Source of the DNA: an uncultured Prochlorococcus sp.
GTDB lineage: Bacteria > Cyanobacteriota > Cyanobacteriia > PCC-6307 > Cyanobiaceae
Length of the DNA: 38,738 nucleotides
Assembly (NCBI GenBank): GCA_902606505.1
Contig: CACLGU010000013.1
Location: 1-38,738, forward strand
Direction of reading: 5' to 3'
Shown: piece after piece, positions 37,538 through 38,738 of the stretch
Layout: each line of letters starts with the position of its first letter
Numbering within the stretch: position 1 is the first letter of the stretch
Notes under the pieces: generated by a model
What the model saw: only the letters and a program-made list of their open reading frames with translations
Database searches by the model: none
What the model was told of the DNA's origin: nothing
Position numbers and translations under genes: made by a program

Positions 37538-38738
37538 TTGAATAACTTAAAAAATCTAAGAGGAACTGTTGATTTGCTGCCTGATCAATTAATAAAGTGG
37601 CAAAACGTAGAGAAAATTGTATTAGAGCAGCTTGCAAGAACATCTATCAATGAAATAAGAACACCAATACTAGAAATGACCGAATTGTTTATAAGAGGAA
37701 TTGGTGAAGGAACAGATGTTGTCAGTAAGGAAATGTATACATTTATTGATAGAGGGGAGAGATCCTGCACTCTTAGGCCTGAAGGAACCGCATCCGTTGC
37801 AAGAGCATTAATACAAAATGGAATGTTGTCTAATCATCCTCTACAAAAACTTTGGTACATGGGGCCTATGTTTCGATATGAAAGACCTCAAGCAGGTAGG
37901 CAAAGACAGTTTCATCAGTTAGGTGTTGAGTTTATAGGATACGATTCAGTTAGAAGTGATGTTGAAATTATTGCCTTAGCTTGGGATATCTTAGGTAAAT
38001 TAGGAATAAAAGAACTTAATCTTGAAATAAATACTTTGGGCGATCATAATGATAGATTAAATTTTCAAAAATCTTTTTTAAAATGGCTAGAAATAAATAA
38101 AAACTATCTAGATTTAGATTCTCAGAACAGAATTACTAAAAATCCCCTGAGGATTTTGGACTCTAAGAATATTCAAACACAAAAAGCTTTAAAAAATGCC
38201 CCAAGATTATTTAATTTTTTATCTGAAAAAAGTCATAAAAGATATTCAAACTTAAAGAAAAATTTAGAGGTTTTAAAAATACCTTATGTGGAAAATTTTA
38301 ATCTTGTAAGAGGTTTAGATTACTACACCCATACAGCTTTTGAAATTACTAGTGGGGCTCTAGGCTCCCAAGCTACAGTTTGTGGAGGAGGAAGATACGA
38401 CGATCTAATAAAACAAATGGGTGGGCCAAATACCCCTGCAATTGGTTTTGCTATTGGTTTAGAAAGATTAATTTTACTCGCAGGAAAAGAACTTGAAATT
38501 CCAAGAAATACTGATATTTATATCATTAATCAAGGCTTAATTGCTGAATCATTAGCAATCGATTTATCTAGAAAATTAAGAAATTATGATTTGTTAGTTG
38601 AGTTAGATTTAAGCGGAGCCTCATTCTCCAAACAATTTAAAAAGGCAAATAAACTAAAATCTAAAAGTATTATTGTTATTGGTGATGATGAGGCAGTTAA
38701 AGGTGAATTTATTATAAGGCTCTTTGATCAATCAGATA
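37538..38738 (+). CDS. hisS: Histidyl-tRNA synthetase, N-terminal part (cut by window end)
   Basis: The frame runs open from TTG at 37538 to the window edge, giving 400 visible residues of about 425-430 expected. Class II blocks are [11 protein letters not shown] (start), [38 protein letters not shown], the motif 2 block [22 protein letters not shown] and the histidine-binding block [15 protein letters not shown]. The anticodon-binding domain begins near 38500. It charges tRNA-His. TTG is the only common start in frame after the TGA at 37505-37507. Confidence 0.95.
   Translation, partial: MNNLKNLRGTVDLLPDQLIKWQNVEKIVLEQLARTSINEIRTPILEMTELFIRGIGEGTDVVSKEMYTFIDRGERSCTLRPEGTASVARALIQNGMLSNHPLQKLWYMGPMFRYERPQAGRQRQFHQLGVEFIGYDSVRSDVEIIALAWDILGKLGIKELNLEINTLGDHNDRLNFQKSFLKWLEINKNYLDLDSQNRITKNPLRILDSKNIQTQKALKNAPRLFNFLSEKSHKRYSNLKKNLEVLKIPYVENFNLVRGLDYYTHTAFEITSGALGSQATVCGGGRYDDLIKQMGGPNTPAIGFAIGLERLILLAGKELEIPRNTDIYIINQGLIAESLAIDLSRKLRNYDLLVELDLSGASFSKQFKKANKLKSKSIIVIGDDEAVKGEFIIRLFDQSD

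Noticed and set aside
1..38738. tRNA genes, CRISPR array, insertion sequences, phage genes or genomic-island marks
   Set aside because: No cloverleaf-type segments, regularly spaced repeats, transposase or integrase motifs were seen; all gaps are short and gene content is core metabolism.

Overview
The window looks like a stretch of core chromosome from a high-light-adapted Prochlorococcus (marine picocyanobacterium). This rests on four things: very AT-rich DNA (about 30% GC by eye), extreme gene packing, cyanobacterial gene content (a plastoquinone-side NdhD, phylloquinone menD/menB, a solanesyl-type prenyltransferase, and the DUF760, DUF1350, DUF4336 and DUF3721 families), and proteins that read like Prochlorococcus versions of their families. 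No database search was possible, so the strain or clade is an inference. There are 35 protein-coding genes, two of them cut by the window edges. I see no tRNA, rRNA, CRISPR array, insertion sequence, phage gene or integrase. No gene-free stretch exceeds 300 bases; the longest is about 165.

Layout. 1-4243 (+): the end of a TamB-like envelope protein, proA, folB and a small lipase-like hydrolase. 4236-13307 (-): a compact run transcribed leftward, namely an RHH-like small protein, trpS, thrS, glk, thrB, ndhD and prlC. 13473-18544 (+): a DUF697 pseudo-GTPase-like membrane protein, a manganese-type ABC transporter (substrate-binding protein, ATPase, permease) and a DUF4336 protein overlapping the permease gene. 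18551-19516 (-): DUF760 and lepB. 19567-25092 (+): menD, menB, glgA, murF. 25094-28697 (-): glmU, an MnmD-like methyltransferase and aroA. 28832-35370 (+): comB-like, a nitrilase-family amidase, a cell-wall amidase, murI, a prenyl diphosphate synthase and acs. 35367-36089 (-): DUF1350. 36207-36986 (+): a DnaQ-like exonuclease. 37017-37439 (-): a glycine-pentapeptide-repeat/DUF3721 protein. From 37538 (+): hisS, cut by the window end.

How the genes work together. Most are housekeeping: amino-acid synthesis (proA, thrB, aroA), tRNA charging (trpS, thrS, hisS), cell wall (murF, glmU, murI, amidase), quinones (menD, menB, prenyltransferase), carbon storage and entry (glgA, glk, acs), electron transport (ndhD) and protein export and turnover (lepB, prlC). 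The metal transporter carries the His-His-Glu-Asp ligand set of manganese binders, which suits a photosystem II organism.

The least ordinary items are: a comB-like gene with no ATG/GTG/TTG start but a TATAAT box and an AGGA ribosome site pointing to an ATT start; a perfect 10-bp inverted repeat between aroA and comB; a DUF697 protein with a decayed GTPase region; a tandem G-x4 repeat protein ending in a C-x3-H-x8-C-x2-H putative metal site; a small protein that looks like a ribbon-helix-helix DNA binder with an Arg/Gly-rich tail; and a DUF4336 gene overlapping the metal permease gene. I do not see a clearly new multi-gene system. The region is mainly conserved, streamlined chromosome.
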